Notes: a model not told the origin generated them from the letters alone. A DNA stretch of 64,000 nucleotides from Streptomyces sp. NRRL F-5630 (GCF_000719475.1 NZ_JOGO01000006.1:62001-126000); one strand, 5' to 3'; positions 16,772 through 26,546 are shown, counted from the stretch's first letter. Program-made: numbers and translations.

Positions 16772-17686
16772 ATGGCCGAGTGGTCCGTGGCGGAAGCGCG
16801 GAAACTGAGGATCGAGGACCCGGTGCGGACCGTGCGCGTCGGGCTCATGGGCGGCGAGGTCAACGTGGTCGGGCGCCCGGGCCCGGGCGCCGGGATCGAC
16901 CTCCAGGTCGGGGAGGTGGACGGGCCTGCGCTCGACGTGAGCAGCGCGGACGGGGTGCTGACGGTCGAGTACCCGGACGTGCCGTGGCGCGGCCCGCTCA
17001 AGTGGCTCTCCTCGCGGGTGCGCGAGCGGCACGCGGTGGTCTCGCTCGTCGTGCCCGCCGACACGCCCGTGGAAGTGCACGTGGCGGGCGCGGGGGTCAC
17101 GGTCTCCGGGCTCGACGCGCCGCTCCTCGTGCACAGCGTCTCGGGCGGCGCCACGCTGACGCGCCTGAGCGGCGCGGTCGAGGCCGAGACGGTCTCGGGC
17201 GCCTTCGAGGCCCAGGCGACGAGCGGCCCACTCCGCTTCGCGTCCGTCACGGGCACCCTCACCCTCGTCGACGGCACGGGCCCCTCCGTACGGGCCGATT
17301 CGGTGAGCGGCGACATCATCCTCGACCTGGCCCCCGGCGAGACGCCCGCCGACATCCGGCTCACGAGCGTCTCCGGACAGGTCGCGATCCGCCTCCCGCA
17401 CCCGGGGGACGCGACGGTCGAGGCGGACACGGCGAGCGGTTCGGTCTCCAACGCCTTCGAGGACCTGCGCGTCAGCGGCGCGTGGGGCAGCAAGAAGGTG
17501 ACCGGAAGGCTCGGGTCCGGGCATGGCAGGCTCAGGGCCACGACGGTCTCCGGCTCCCTCGCGCTCCTGCGCAGGCCGCCCCGCGCGGAGGAGACCGAAC
17601 CCCCCGAGGAGCCCGGCCCCCCGGCTCCCACCGATCAGCCCGAGCGGCCCGACCAGCCCGAGCGGCCCGACAGGAAGGTGCTCTGA
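16772..17686 (+). CDS. DUF4097-family beta-strand repeat protein
   Basis: 304 residues, ATG preceded by GGAGG. The body is built of short repeating beta units with VSG turns (LLVHSVSGGATLTRL, VEAETVSGAFEAQ, VRADSVSGDIILDL), which is the DUF4097/adhesin-like beta-helix pattern. The tail is a Pro/Glu/Asp-rich linker with tandem QPERPD. Such proteins commonly pair with regulators of envelope stress; here the padR gene begins two bases after its stop. No signal peptide is evident, so it is probably cytoplasmic or membrane-peripheral. Confidence 0.85.
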   Translation: MAEWSVAEARKLRIEDPVRTVRVGLMGGEVNVVGRPGPGAGIDLQVGEVDGPALDVSSADGVLTVEYPDVPWRGPLKWLSSRVRERHAVVSLVVPADTPVEVHVAGAGVTVSGLDAPLLVHSVSGGATLTRLSGAVEAETVSGAFEAQATSGPLRFASVTGTLTLVDGTGPSVRADSVSGDIILDLAPGETPADIRLTSVSGQVAIRLPHPGDATVEADTASGSVSNAFEDLRVSGAWGSKKVTGRLGSGHGRLRATTVSGSLALLRRPPRAEETEPPEEPGPPAPTDQPERPDQPERPDRKVL

Positions 17687-17687
17687 G

Positions 17688-18800
17688 ATGGCCCCCGTCT
17701 TCGCCCACGGCCGCCTGCGGCTGTACCTGCTCAAACTCCTCGCCGAGGCCCCGCGCCACGGCTACGAGGTCATCCGCCTTCTCCAGGAACGCTTCGAGGG
17801 GCTGTACGCGCCCTCGGCCGGCACGGTCTACCCGCGCCTCGCCAAGCTGGAGTCCGAGGGCCTCGTCACGCACACGACCGAGGGCGGCAGGAAGGTGTAC
17901 GCCATCACCGGGGCAGGGCGCGCGGAACTGGCCGCACGCGGCGGTGAGCTGGCCGAACTGGAGCTGGAGATCCGCGAGTCGCTCGCCGAGCTGGCCGCCG
18001 AGATCCGCGACGACGTACGGGACGCGGCCGGCGAGCTGCGCCGCGAGGTGCGCGCCGAGACGGGCCGCTCCGACGCGGCGGGCGGTACGGGCGCGGGGCG
18101 CGGCGAGGGCGAGCGCGAGGCGTGGCGCGCGGCGAAGGAGGAGCTGCGCCGCGCGAAGCAGGAGTGGCGCGAACAGGCGCGCCAGGCGCGCGACGAGAGC
18201 CGCCGCGCCCGCGAGGACGCGCAGCGGGCACGCCGCCAGGCGCGCGACGCGCAGGCGAAGGCGAAGGCGCAGGCCAAGGAGGCGCAGGAGCACTTCCAGC
18301 ACATGGCCCGCCAGGTCCAGCAGCAGATGCAGGAGCACTTCAGCCGGGGCGACTGGCCCACCGGGCTGCGCGAGGGCCTGAGCGAGCTGACGCGCGAGTT
18401 CGGCCGCTTCGGGCGCGAGGGCGGCTTCGGCCAGGGGCAGGGCGGTGAACCCTGGGGGGCCTGGGGCGGTGGCCGCGCGCCGTGGGAGGCGCGGGGGGAG
18501 AAGGCCCGCGAGGAGTCCCCGGACCTGGAGAAGCACCTCGCGGACGACCCGGCCGACGCGGAGACCGGCCTGACGGGCGAGGGCCCCGCGCCCGTACCGC
18601 CGCGCTGGGCCACGGAGCCGCTCGCCGACGGCGATCCGGTCCGCGAACTGGAGCGGCTGCTCGACCGCTTCCGCGACGACATCAGGGACGCGGCGCGCGA
18701 CGGCGGGGTGACGGCCTCCCAGCTCCACGCGGCCCGCGAGCACCTCGCGCGGGCGGCGGCCCGCATCGCGGCCGTCCTCGGGGAGCCGTCCGCTGAATGA
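17688..18800 (+). CDS. PadR-family transcriptional regulator with long charged helical extension
   Basis: 370 residues; it starts immediately after the DUF4097 stop, with AGGAAGG upstream. Residues about 8-85 are the PadR winged helix (LYLLKLLAEAPRHGYEVIRL, AGTVYPRLAKLESEGLV, GRKVYAITGAGR). Residues about 90-215 are an Ala/Arg/Glu/Gln-rich coiled coil far longer than in standard PadR proteins (roughly 110-180 residues in all). A C-terminal helical segment, PVRELERLLDRFRDDIRDAA, follows. It probably represses its own operon through the CGATATATCG palindrome. Confidence 0.9.
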   Translation: MAPVFAHGRLRLYLLKLLAEAPRHGYEVIRLLQERFEGLYAPSAGTVYPRLAKLESEGLVTHTTEGGRKVYAITGAGRAELAARGGELAELELEIRESLAELAAEIRDDVRDAAGELRREVRAETGRSDAAGGTGAGRGEGEREAWRAAKEELRRAKQEWREQARQARDESRRAREDAQRARRQARDAQAKAKAQAKEAQEHFQHMARQVQQQMQEHFSRGDWPTGLREGLSELTREFGRFGREGGFGQGQGGEPWGAWGGGRAPWEARGEKAREESPDLEKHLADDPADAETGLTGEGPAPVPPRWATEPLADGDPVRELERLLDRFRDDIRDAARDGGVTASQLHAAREHLARAAARIAAVLGEPSAE

Positions 18801-19123
18801 CCACCATCGCCTGGGGCCCGCTGGGCCGGTCCCCTCTCTGGCAGGCGGTACTGCACCTGGCGGCACTGGAGGCCCGCCAGCCGCCCCGCGCCGCGCAGCA
18901 CGCCCGCGAGGAACCGACGGGCACCGCACGTACGGAACCGGCGGACACCGCACGTACGGCGCACGAATCCCGCTCCGCCACGGCCCCCCGGGCCCCCGAG
19001 ATCGGCCCCGTCCGCGCCGCCCGGCCACCCTGCCCCCGTACCGCCGGCACCGCCCACCGCCCGGCCCGCGTCGCGGGAAACCCGCCCTCGCGGGAACCGG
19101 GCGCAGGGCGGTCACCGGCCTGA
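18797..19123 (+). CDS. Doubtful 108-residue ORF overlapping the padR stop
   Basis: The ATG overlaps the padR stop as ATGA, the usual sign of coupling, and the first 25 residues (MTTIAWGPLGRSPLWQAVLH) look protein-like. The rest is low-complexity Ala/Arg/Pro/Thr with repeated TARTEPADTARTA, and has no recognisable family. It may be a short real gene with a degenerate tail, or chance. Confidence 0.3.
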   Translation: MTTIAWGPLGRSPLWQAVLHLAALEARQPPRAAQHAREEPTGTARTEPADTARTAHESRSATAPRAPEIGPVRAARPPCPRTAGTAHRPARVAGNPPSREPGAGRSPA

Positions 19124-19161
19124 GGCGGGGCGAGGGACGGCGCGCTCCGCCCACGGCCCGT

Positions 19162-19231
19162 GCGCGAGCGGCGAGGGGCCCGTACCGGCGCGGCCACACC
19201 CGCACCCGTAAGGGCCCCTCGCCGCTCGCGC
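19162..19231. terminator. Large inverted repeat between the padR operon and malic enzyme
   Basis: Arms of 20 bp (19162-19181 and 19212-19231) pair perfectly around a 30-nt spacer. The position is convergent between the rightward padR operon and the leftward malic enzyme gene, so it should act as a bidirectional terminator; there is no T-run. Confidence 0.75.
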
Positions 19232-19252
19232 GCACGCGTCGCGCGGCTCACG

Positions 19253-20542
19253 TCACCGCCGTGCGACCCCGTCCTCCCGGGCCGCGCGGGCGACCGCTTC
19301 GGTCACCGCGGGGGCGACGCGCTCGTCGAAGGGCGAGGGGATGACGTAGTCGGCGGCGAGTTCCGCGCCGACCACGTCGGCGAGCGCCTCGGCCGCGGCG
19401 ATCTTCATGCGCTCGGTGATGTCCGAGGCCCGCACGCGGAGCGCGCCGGCGAAGATGCCCGGGAAGGCGAGCACGTTGTTGATCTGGTTCGGGTAGTCGC
19501 TGCGCCCGGTCGCGACGACGGCGGCGTACTTGTGCGCGACGTCCGGGTGGATCTCCGGGTTCGGGTTGGCCATCGCGAAGACGAAGGAGTCCTTCGCCAT
19601 CGTCGCGACCGCCGCCTCGGGCACGGTGCCGCCCGAGACCCCGATGAAGACGTCGGCGCCGTTCAGCGCGTCCTCCAGCGAACCGCTCAGGCCCGCCAGG
19701 TTGGTCAGCTCGGCGATCTCCCGCTTGACCGGCGTGAGGTCGGCGCGGCCGGTGCTCAGCACGCCCTTGCGGTCGCACACGGCGACGTCGCCGATGCCCG
19801 CCGCGAGCAGGAACTTCGCGATGGCCGCGCCCGCCGCGCCCGCGCCCGAGATGACGGCGCGCAGCTCACCGATCTCCCGCCCCGTCAGCTTCGCGGCGTT
19901 GCGCAGCGCGGCCAGGGTCACGACGGCGGTGCCGTGCTGGTCGTCGTGGAAGACGGGGATGTCGAGGCGCTCCTTGAGCCGCCGCTCGATCTCGAAGCAG
20001 CGCGGCGCGGAGATGTCCTCCAGGTTGATGCCGCCGAAGGAGGGCGCGAGCCGCACCACGGTCTCGACCAGTTCATCCGTGTCGGTCGTGTCCAGCGCGA
20101 GCGGCACCGCGTCGACGCCCCCGAACTGCTTGAAGAGGATCGCCTTGCCCTCCATGACCGGCATCGAGGCGGCCGGGCCGATGTCGCCGAGCCCGAGGAC
20201 CGCCGTGCCGTCCGTGACGACGGCGACGACCTTCGAGGTCCACGTGTACTCGTGGGCGAGCGCGGGGCGTTCCGCGATGGCCGTGCACACCTCGGCGACG
20301 CCGGGCGTGTAGGCGAGGGAGAGGTCGTCGCGGTCGCGCACGGGGACGGTCGCCGCGATCTCCATCTTGCCGCCCCGGTGGAGGGCGAAGGCGGGGTGGA
20401 GACCGGCGTCCGGCTGGGCCGCGTCCGCCTGCGCGGCGTCCGCCCCGGCCGGGCGGTGCGCGGAGCCGTCGCCCGTGCCGGCGACGCCCGCACAAGCGCC
20501 GGTATCGGGTGTGGCTTCGGCAAGGTCCGCTTGAGCTGACAT
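19253..20542 (-). CDS. Malic enzyme (NAD(P)-dependent, oxidative decarboxylation of malate)
   Basis: 429 residues. Conserved parts are [12 protein letters not shown] (Tyr78 region), [12 protein letters not shown] (Lys133 and Lys138), metal ligands in EDISAPR (175-181) and DDQHGTA (200-206), Rossmann turn GAGAAG (233-238), and [11 protein letters not shown]. It converts malate to pyruvate and CO2 and supplies NADPH or NADH; cofactor choice is not decided here. In S. coelicolor the neighbouring homologue is described as the NADP type. The first 47 residues are an unusual Ala/Asp/Gln-rich extension with [14 protein letters not shown]. It faces away from the ABC transporter genes. Confidence 0.93.
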   Translation of the reverse strand: MSAQADLAEATPDTGACAGVAGTGDGSAHRPAGADAAQADAAQPDAGLHPAFALHRGGKMEIAATVPVRDRDDLSLAYTPGVAEVCTAIAERPALAHEYTWTSKVVAVVTDGTAVLGLGDIGPAASMPVMEGKAILFKQFGGVDAVPLALDTTDTDELVETVVRLAPSFGGINLEDISAPRCFEIERRLKERLDIPVFHDDQHGTAVVTLAALRNAAKLTGREIGELRAVISGAGAAGAAIAKFLLAAGIGDVAVCDRKGVLSTGRADLTPVKREIAELTNLAGLSGSLEDALNGADVFIGVSGGTVPEAAVATMAKDSFVFAMANPNPEIHPDVAHKYAAVVATGRSDYPNQINNVLAFPGIFAGALRVRASDITERMKIAAAEALADVVGAELAADYVIPSPFDERVAPAVTEAVARAAREDGVARR

Positions 20543-21272
20543 GGGAGGAACCCCTTTGTTCGTACATCGTCAGTTGAGGGTGTCCGCCCCCTGGTGAGGA
20601 GGGCGGGCGGGCACCGCGCTGCCCGCCGGCGGCCCGGGTCCCCGGTCGGGAACCACGACTTCCACGCTTCCGCGGAACACTTCCGGGAGGGGAAACGCTT
20701 CCGCGAAGGAATAGGCCACGGGTACGGGCACGTGCGCGCGGACGCGCCGCACACGCGTCCTGGGCCCCTGATGAGGGGTGTAGCCGTCTTTTCTACCGGA
20801 TCGCGCCCGCCTCCCACGAGTCCTTTCGCACGAGGGCCCGGTCACACGCGCCCGCTCTCCTCCCCCGCGCGCCCTCTCCCGGCCCGCGCGCATCACCCCG
20901 CGCCCACCCAAGAGCGGTCAAGACGTGAGGAATTGCGCAAGGCACGCACAGCGCGTCAAGCGTCGCGGGCCCGCCGAGAACCGGCATAGCGTCTCGCATC
21001 CCGGGATACCCGCCCGGGACCGGCCCCCGCGCCGCCGCCCGCGCCGAAAATCCGTGCCGCCGCCACGCGCCCTCAACTCTTCCGCGCACCCGACTTGTTA
21101 CCTGTCCACAAGCCCCCGGACCGATCCCGTTATCCGATTTTGACATCGATGACCCCCTGAGCGGTCTTGTCCGAATGGCAAGATGCCGTGCATCGCACTG
21201 GGTCACGACACTCGAAGACGCGTTCACCGTGACCCCCGTCGGCATTTCCAGACTTCCGCCGGAGGGACCCTC
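20543..21272. promoter_or_regulatory. Divergent control region between malic enzyme and the ABC transporter operon
   Basis: 730 bases with no credible gene. A TTGACA hexamer at 21140-21145 is a possible -35 for the transporter operon, without a good -10. An 11-bp direct repeat ACGCTTCCGCG occurs at 20664-20674 and 20695-20705, 31 bp apart on the same helical face, and may be an operator of the malic enzyme side. A GTTAC at 21098-21102 was checked as a GlnR half-site, but its partner half is poor. Confidence 0.4.
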
Positions 21273-22241
21273 ATGACCGCCAATTCCCCGCGTCGCCTGT
21301 TCGCCGTGAAGCCCCGCGCAGCGACGGCCGCCGCTGTCGTGGTCGCGGGTGCCCTGCTCCTCGGCGCCTGCGGCGACCAGACGAAGGACGACGACAAGCC
21401 GGCCGCTTCGGCCGGTTCCTCGAAGGACGCCGGGTCCTCGCTCAAGGACAAGCTCCCCGCGGAGATCCGCGACAAGGGCGTCATCAAGGTCGGCTCGGAC
21501 ATCGCGTACCCGCCCGTCGAGTACAAGGACAAGTCCGGCAAGGTCGTCGGCATCGACGTCGACCTCGCCGACGCGCTCGGCAAGGAGCTGGGCGTCAAGT
21601 TCGAGTTCCAGAACGCCACGTTCGACACGCTCCTGACCGGTCTGCGCTCCAAGCGCTACGACCTGGCGATGTCCGCGATGACCGACACGGCGGACCGCCA
21701 GAACGGCGTGGACGGCGACACGGGCAAGAAGGTCGGCGAGGGCGTCGACTTCGTGGACTACTTCACGGCCGGCGTCTCGATCTACACCCCGAAGGACAAG
21801 ACCCAGGGCATCAAGACCTGGTCCGACCTGTGCGGCAAGAAGGTCGTCCTCCAGCGCGGCACCGTCTCGCACGACCTCGCCAAGGCGGAGTCGAAGAAGT
21901 GCGCGGGCGGAAAGAAGATCGCCATCGAGGCGTACGACAACGACCAGCAGGCCCAGACCCGCCTGCGCGCCGGTGGCGGCGACGCGGGCTCCTCCGACTT
22001 CCCCGTCGCGGCCTGGGCCGTCAAGACCTCCGGCGGCGGCAAGGACTTCGAGCTCGTCGGCGAGCAGGTCGAGGCCGCCCCGTACGGCATCGCGATCGCC
22101 AAGTCGAACACCCAGCTGCGCGACGCGATCAAGGCCGCGATGGACGCGATCATCGCCAACGGCGCGTACGACAAGGTCGTCTCCAAGTGGGGCGTCGAGG
22201 ACGGCAAGGTCACCAAGGCCACCGTCAACGCCGGCAAGTGA
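21273..22241 (+). CDS. Polar amino-acid ABC transporter, substrate-binding lipoprotein
   Basis: 322 residues; the ATG has GGAGGGA upstream. An N-terminal signal ends in the lipobox LLGAC (Cys33), so the mature protein is membrane-anchored. The mature domain is a bacterial family 3 solute-binding fold: VIKVGSDIAYPPVEYKDKSG, then IDVDLADALGKELG and FDTLLTGLRSKRYDLAMSAM. It is followed by permease and ATPase genes of the His/Glu/Gln class. The likely ligand is a polar amino acid; which one is not decided. Codon use is clean and AAG-rich, suggesting high expression. Confidence 0.9.
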   Translation: MTANSPRRLFAVKPRAATAAAVVVAGALLLGACGDQTKDDDKPAASAGSSKDAGSSLKDKLPAEIRDKGVIKVGSDIAYPPVEYKDKSGKVVGIDVDLADALGKELGVKFEFQNATFDTLLTGLRSKRYDLAMSAMTDTADRQNGVDGDTGKKVGEGVDFVDYFTAGVSIYTPKDKTQGIKTWSDLCGKKVVLQRGTVSHDLAKAESKKCAGGKKIAIEAYDNDQQAQTRLRAGGGDAGSSDFPVAAWAVKTSGGGKDFELVGEQVEAAPYGIAIAKSNTQLRDAIKAAMDAIIANGAYDKVVSKWGVEDGKVTKATVNAGK

Positions 22242-22261
22242 CCTGACGGGGCGCGGGATTC

Positions 22262-22295
22262 CCCGTACGGGAACGGAGTGCCGTTCCCGTACGGG
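22262..22295 (+). terminator. Intercistronic hairpin between binding-protein and permease genes
   Basis: A 15-bp perfect stem (22262-22276 with 22281-22295) around a 4-nt loop, 20 bases after the binding-protein stop and 75 bases before the permease start. No T-run follows. Such hairpins protect the upstream mRNA or attenuate transcription, giving more binding protein than membrane components. Confidence 0.7.
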
Positions 22296-22370
22296 CGACC
22301 CCGCCGCCCCGGCCCCCGCGCGGGCCGCCGCCCGCGCCCGTCCCCACCCCCCGGAGCGAAGGCAGTACGC

Positions 22371-23393
22371 GTGTCCCCCGACGACCCCACCACTCCCCCG
22401 GAACCGGACCGCGCGTCCGGGTCCCGAGACGCCGCCCCCACCAGCACGGACGAACCGGCGGCCGACGCCGCCGCACCGGCCCCCGTGACGAAGACCGCCC
22501 CGCACACCGCCGAGGCCATCCGCGCCGTCCCCGTGCGCCACTACGGCCGCTGGGTCGCGGCGGTCCTCTCCCTCGCCGTCCTCGCCGCGCTGGTCTACGC
22601 CTTCTCGCAGGGCAAGATCAACTGGGGCGCCGTCCCCGACTACTTCTTCGACGACCGCATCCTGAGCGGCCTCGGCAAGACCATGCTCCTGACCGTCGTC
22701 GCGATGGTCATCGGCATCGTCGGCGGCGTGATCCTCGCCGTCATGCGGCTGTCGAAGAACCCGGTGACCTCGTCGATCGCCTGGTTCTACATCTGGTTCT
22801 TCCGCGGCACCCCGGTGCTGGTGCAGCTCATGGTCTGGTTCAACCTGGGCCTCGTCTTCGAGTACATCAACCTCGGCCCGGTCTACAAGGACTACTGGGC
22901 CAGCTTCATGACCCCGCTGCTCACCGCGCTGCTCGGCCTCGGCCTCAACGAGGCCGCGTACATGGCGGAGATCTGCCGCGCCGGGCTGCTCGCGGTCGAC
23001 GAGGGCCAGACCGAGGCGGCGCACGCGCTCGGCATGAGCCACGCGAAGACCCTGCGCCGCGTCGTGATCCCGCAGGCCATGCGCGTCATCGTGCCGCCCA
23101 CGGGCAACGAGGTCATCAACATGCTCAAGACGACCTCGCTCGTCGCCGCCGTGCAGTACCCGGAACTCCTGCGCGCGGCCCAGGACATCGGCCAGGTCTC
23201 CGGCGCGCCCGTCGAGATGCTCTTCCTCGCCGCCGCCTGGTACCTGATCCTCACCTCGGTCCTGAGCGTCGGGCAGTTCTACATCGAGAGGTACTACGCG
23301 CGCGGCTCCAGCCGCGCCCTGCCCGCGACCCCCTGGCAGAAGGTCAGGGCGACCGTCCTGGCCGTGGGCCGCCCGAACGGAGGCATGGCATGA
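22371..23393 (+). CDS. Polar amino-acid ABC transporter permease
   Basis: 340 residues from GTG behind GGAGCGAAGG. After a 70-residue hydrophilic Pro/Asp/Glu-rich N-terminus there are at least five membrane segments ([36 protein letters not shown] and others). The EAA loop ([40 protein letters not shown]) is of the HisM/GlnP family, as is [16 protein letters not shown]. The stop overlaps the ATPase start as ATGA. Confidence 0.92.
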   Translation: MSPDDPTTPPEPDRASGSRDAAPTSTDEPAADAAAPAPVTKTAPHTAEAIRAVPVRHYGRWVAAVLSLAVLAALVYAFSQGKINWGAVPDYFFDDRILSGLGKTMLLTVVAMVIGIVGGVILAVMRLSKNPVTSSIAWFYIWFFRGTPVLVQLMVWFNLGLVFEYINLGPVYKDYWASFMTPLLTALLGLGLNEAAYMAEICRAGLLAVDEGQTEAAHALGMSHAKTLRRVVIPQAMRVIVPPTGNEVINMLKTTSLVAAVQYPELLRAAQDIGQVSGAPVEMLFLAAAWYLILTSVLSVGQFYIERYYARGSSRALPATPWQKVRATVLAVGRPNGGMA

Positions 23394-24187
23394 GCGACCG
23401 CGTCCCGGCGATGACGACCAGCGGGCAGGTGCCCATGGTCCGCGCCGAAGCCGTCCACAAGTCCTTCGGCCCCGTCGAGGTCCTCAAGGGCATCGACCTC
23501 GACGTCCGGCAGGGCGAGGTCTTCTGCCTCATCGGCCCCTCGGGCTCCGGCAAGTCCACGTTCCTGCGCTGCATCAACCACCTGGAGAAGATCAACGCGG
23601 GACGCCTGTACGTCGACGGCGAACTCGTCGGCTACCGGCAGCGCGGCGAGAAGCTGTACGAGCTGAAGGACAGCGAGGTCGCGCTGCGCCGCCGCGACAT
23701 CGGCATGGTCTTCCAGCGCTTCAACCTCTTCCCGCACAAGACGGCGCTGGAGAACATCATCGAGGCGCCCACGCAGGTCAAGGGCGTCACGAAGGCGGCG
23801 GCACGCGAGCAGGCCCGCGCCCTCCTGGAGCGCGTGGGCCTCGCGGACAAGGCCGACAGCTACCCGGCGCAGCTCTCCGGCGGCCAGCAGCAGCGCGTCG
23901 CGATCGCCCGCGCGCTCGCGATGGAGCCGAAGCTGATGCTCTTCGACGAGCCGACCTCGGCGCTCGACCCCGAGCTGGTCGGCGACGTCCTCGACGTCAT
24001 GCGCGACCTCGCCGAGAGCGGCATGACGATGATCGTCGTGACGCACGAGATGGGCTTCGCCCGCGAGGTCGGCGACTCGCTCGTCTTCATGGACGGCGGC
24101 GTCGTCGTCGAGTCCGGCCACCCCCGCCAGGTCCTCACCGACCCCCAGCACGAGCGCACCCGCGCCTTCCTCTCGAAGGTGCTGTGA
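23390..24187 (+). CDS. Polar amino-acid ABC transporter ATP-binding protein
   Basis: 265 residues. Walker [10 protein letters not shown] (49-57), Q-loop [12 protein letters not shown], signature LSGGQQQR (162-169), Walker [13 protein letters not shown] (182-193) and switch His in VTHEMGF are all intact and typical of GlnQ/HisP-class ATPases. The 4-bp overlap with the permease gene shows coupling. Confidence 0.95.
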   Translation: MSDRVPAMTTSGQVPMVRAEAVHKSFGPVEVLKGIDLDVRQGEVFCLIGPSGSGKSTFLRCINHLEKINAGRLYVDGELVGYRQRGEKLYELKDSEVALRRRDIGMVFQRFNLFPHKTALENIIEAPTQVKGVTKAAAREQARALLERVGLADKADSYPAQLSGGQQQRVAIARALAMEPKLMLFDEPTSALDPELVGDVLDVMRDLAESGMTMIVVTHEMGFAREVGDSLVFMDGGVVVESGHPRQVLTDPQHERTRAFLSKVL

Positions 24188-24499
24188 GGCGGCCGACGGG
24201 GTCGTGAGGGGGCGACGGGCGCCGGGAGGCGGTGGGGGCGCCGGGAGGCGGTACGGGGGACGAGGTGGCGTTCGGCGAGGTGGCCGTCCGGCGGGACGGG
24301 ACGGGGCGCGGGTCCGGGTCGCCTACGGCGGACGCGGGCACGCGGACGGGGCGTGTCGCGGGCAGGGGCGCGGTCCGGAGCGGGGCAGGGCGCGCTCGGG
24401 GCGGCGGTGCGGGTACGGGCGGACCATGCGCCACGGCGCCGTTCCCCGTACCGCCCGGTCCCGCTCCCTCACCCCGGCGACGGTCCCGCCGCCGTGCGC
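24188..24499. other. Convergent gap after the ABC transporter
   Basis: 312 bases with no gene on either strand. A direct repeat GGCGCCGGGAGGCGGT occurs twice within the first 70 bases (about 24219 and 24238). No clean terminator stem was found. Confidence 0.5.
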
Positions 24500-25261
24500 T
24501 CAGCGCAGCCCGAGCACCAGCGCGTCGGAGGGCGAGGCCCACACCGTGCGGGCCTCCGCGAAGCCCGCCTCGCGCAGGGTCGCCGCGTGCCACGCGGGCG
24601 GCTGCGTGTCGCCCTCCGAGTGCGCGCCGAAGAGCTTCATGCGCGCGGCGACGGGCCCGGCGAGCGCCGGTTCCTCGGCGAGCGCCGCCCACCACGCGTC
24701 CCAGTCCTGCGCCCCCGCGGCGCGCGCCCGGTCCATCACGGCGTGCCGCAGCGCCCGCTCCGCGGCGTTGATGCGGGGCGTGGCGGGGTCGGGCATGTGG
24801 TCGGCGTTCATGAAGGCGCCACCCTCCCGCACGAGCGGCGCGAGCTGCCCGTACAGCGTCCGCAGCGCCTCGGTGGGCATCCAGTGCAGCGCCGTCGCGG
24901 TGAGCACGACGTCGTACGTGGCGTGCGGCAGCGCCGCGTACCAGTCCGGCGCCGTCAGGTCCGCGTCCACGATGTCGACACGCGCGTCACCGGCGAAGGT
25001 GCCGCGCGCGAGCGCGAGCAGGGCCGGGTCGCGGTCGACGGCCGTCGAGCGGGCCTCGGGGAACCTTCGCAGCACGCGGTCCGTAATACTTCCCGTACCG
25101 CAGGCGAGGTCGAGGACCCGCGGCGCGGTGCCGACGAGCGCCTCGGTCATGTCGAGCATGACGCGGAACCGCTCCTCACGGTCCGGCATGTACCACTCCT
25201 GCTGACGGTCCCAGCTCTCCTGCCAGGCCCCGAAGTCGGTGCCACCGCCGCCCGTTCCCAT
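24500..25261 (-). CDS. Class I SAM-dependent methyltransferase
   Basis: 253 residues from MGTGGGGTDFGAWQ; GGAGGCGG lies directly upstream, favouring this start over an earlier in-frame ATG. The SAM-binding motif is VLDLACGTGSITDRVL, with an acidic loop (TAVDRDPALL) and a VLTATALHW segment, as in trans-aconitate-type and UbiE-like small-molecule methyltransferases. Substrate not evident. It is transcribed divergently from the CGNR gene. Confidence 0.88.
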   Translation of the reverse strand: MGTGGGGTDFGAWQESWDRQQEWYMPDREERFRVMLDMTEALVGTAPRVLDLACGTGSITDRVLRRFPEARSTAVDRDPALLALARGTFAGDARVDIVDADLTAPDWYAALPHATYDVVLTATALHWMPTEALRTLYGQLAPLVREGGAFMNADHMPDPATPRINAAERALRHAVMDRARAAGAQDWDAWWAALAEEPALAGPVAARMKLFGAHSEGDTQPPAWHAATLREAGFAEARTVWASPSDALVLGLR

Positions 25262-25377
25262 CTCCGCCTCCAGCTCGTCCGTGCGGGACCCGCACGAGAA
25301 GTAATACCCTCTACACATGTCCGACCATTACGGCCGGTCGACATGCGCACCCTAGTCCGCCCCTGTAAGGACAACAA

Positions 25378-26037
25378 GTGGAACTGGCCTATTACTCGGA
25401 CTACGCCGTACGTCTCGTCAACACCGAAGAGCCGGGACGCCGCAAGGACACGCTGACCTCGGTCGACGCGGTACGCGGCCTCATCGGCGCGGACACGCAG
25501 GCGGCCCGGCGCGCGGGCGAGGCGGACGTGACCCGCTTCCGGGGGGTGCGCGCCCGGCTGCGCGCCATCTTCGAGGCTGCCGACGGCGGCGAGGAGCACG
25601 AGGCGGTCCACCTGCTCAACTCGCTGCTCCTCGAATACCCGGTCTCGCCGCAGATCTCGGGCCACGAGTACCTCGACGCCTCGGGCCGCCCGCGCTGGCA
25701 CATGCACCTCGCCGAGCACCCCTCGAACGCGACCGCCGGGTACGCGGCCGTCGCCGCGATGGGCCTCGCCTTCCACCTCACCGAGTACGGCGTCGACCGC
25801 CTCGGCATCTGCGAGGCCGAGCCCTGCCGCAACGCCTACCTGGACACCTCCACCAACCGCTCCCGCCGCTACTGCTCCGACCGCTGCGCGACCCGCGCCA
25901 ACGTCGCCGCCTACCGCGCCCGCAAACGCCGCGCCGCCGCCGATCCGGAAACGGAACGCACCGAGCCGAGCCCCCAGCGCACGAAGGAGACGGCGGTCGC
26001 GAGCCGCCCCGAGGAGCCCCCGGCCGAGGAAGCCTGA
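25378..26037 (+). CDS. CGNR zinc-finger / ABATE-domain protein
   Basis: 219 residues from GTG behind AAGGA. The N-terminal 130 residues are the helical ABATE stress-sensor-like domain (MELAYYSDYAVRLVNTEEPG). A CGNR-type zinc finger follows at about 145-185: GICEAEPCRNAYLDTSTNRS, RRYCSDRCATRANVAAYR. The family is thought to bind DNA. The C-terminal 30 residues overlap the tail of sodX on the other strand. Confidence 0.9.
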   Translation: MELAYYSDYAVRLVNTEEPGRRKDTLTSVDAVRGLIGADTQAARRAGEADVTRFRGVRARLRAIFEAADGGEEHEAVHLLNSLLLEYPVSPQISGHEYLDASGRPRWHMHLAEHPSNATAGYAAVAAMGLAFHLTEYGVDRLGICEAEPCRNAYLDTSTNRSRRYCSDRCATRANVAAYRARKRRAAADPETERTEPSPQRTKETAVASRPEEPPAEEA

Positions 26038-26546
26038 GCCGGGGAGCCCTGAACGGCGGAGTCCCGGCCCGCGGCGTTCTGGCCCATGGCCTCCTGGTCC
26101 GCGCCGCCCTGGCCGGGGTCCTCCGCGCCGGCCGCTCCCGCGCCCCGCGCTTCCGGACCGCTCACTCCCACGCCGCGCGCCGTCGCCGCGACAGGCCGGT
26201 CCTCGCCCTCCGGCCTGCGCGGCCGGTACCGCCCGAGCACCCGCCCGAGCACGAGTTCCCGCGGCACGACGCCGTAGTCGTTGCTGTCGCCCCCGGCCCA
26301 GGGGTTGTCGGCGAGCACCCACCAGCCCGTGCCCCGGCGCTCCGCCGCCCGCTTCACGATGAGCAGGTCCTGCTGGAACGGGTGACGCAGCACCACCACA
26401 TCACCCGGTCTGACCCGCGCCCCGTAACGGACGAGCAGGCGGTCCCCGTGACGCAGCGTGGGCAGCATCGAGGGTCCCCGCACCACGGCGACACCGAGCG
26501 GAATCCTCGATTCCCCTATGCGCACGCGCCCTTCCGCCTCCGACAT
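25911..26546 (-). CDS. sodX: Nickel-type superoxide dismutase maturation protease
   Basis: 211 residues; ATG behind GGGAGG. Signal-peptidase fold: Ser26 in VVRGPSMLPT, a GDVVVLRHP strand, Lys65 in LLIVKRAAE, and GDSNDYG near 87-92. The enzyme removes the short sodN propeptide to expose the nickel-binding N-terminus. Known family members are about 140 residues, so the C-terminal 100 residues (Ala/Gly/Gln/Ser-rich) are an extra tail. The tail coding region overlaps the CGNR gene antisense by 127 bp. sodN is divergent, 166 bp away. Confidence 0.92.
   Translation of the reverse strand: MSEAEGRVRIGESRIPLGVAVVRGPSMLPTLRHGDRLLVRYGARVRPGDVVVLRHPFQQDLLIVKRAAERRGTGWWVLADNPWAGGDSNDYGVVPRELVLGRVLGRYRPRRPEGEDRPVAATARGVGVSGPEARGAGAAGAEDPGQGGADQEAMGQNAAGRDSAVQGSPAQASSAGGSSGRLATAVSFVRWGLGSVRSVSGSAAARRLRAR

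Noticed and set aside
21098..21113. GlnR box before the ABC transporter
   Set aside because: Only the GTTAC half is present; the second half lacks the GAAAC pattern.
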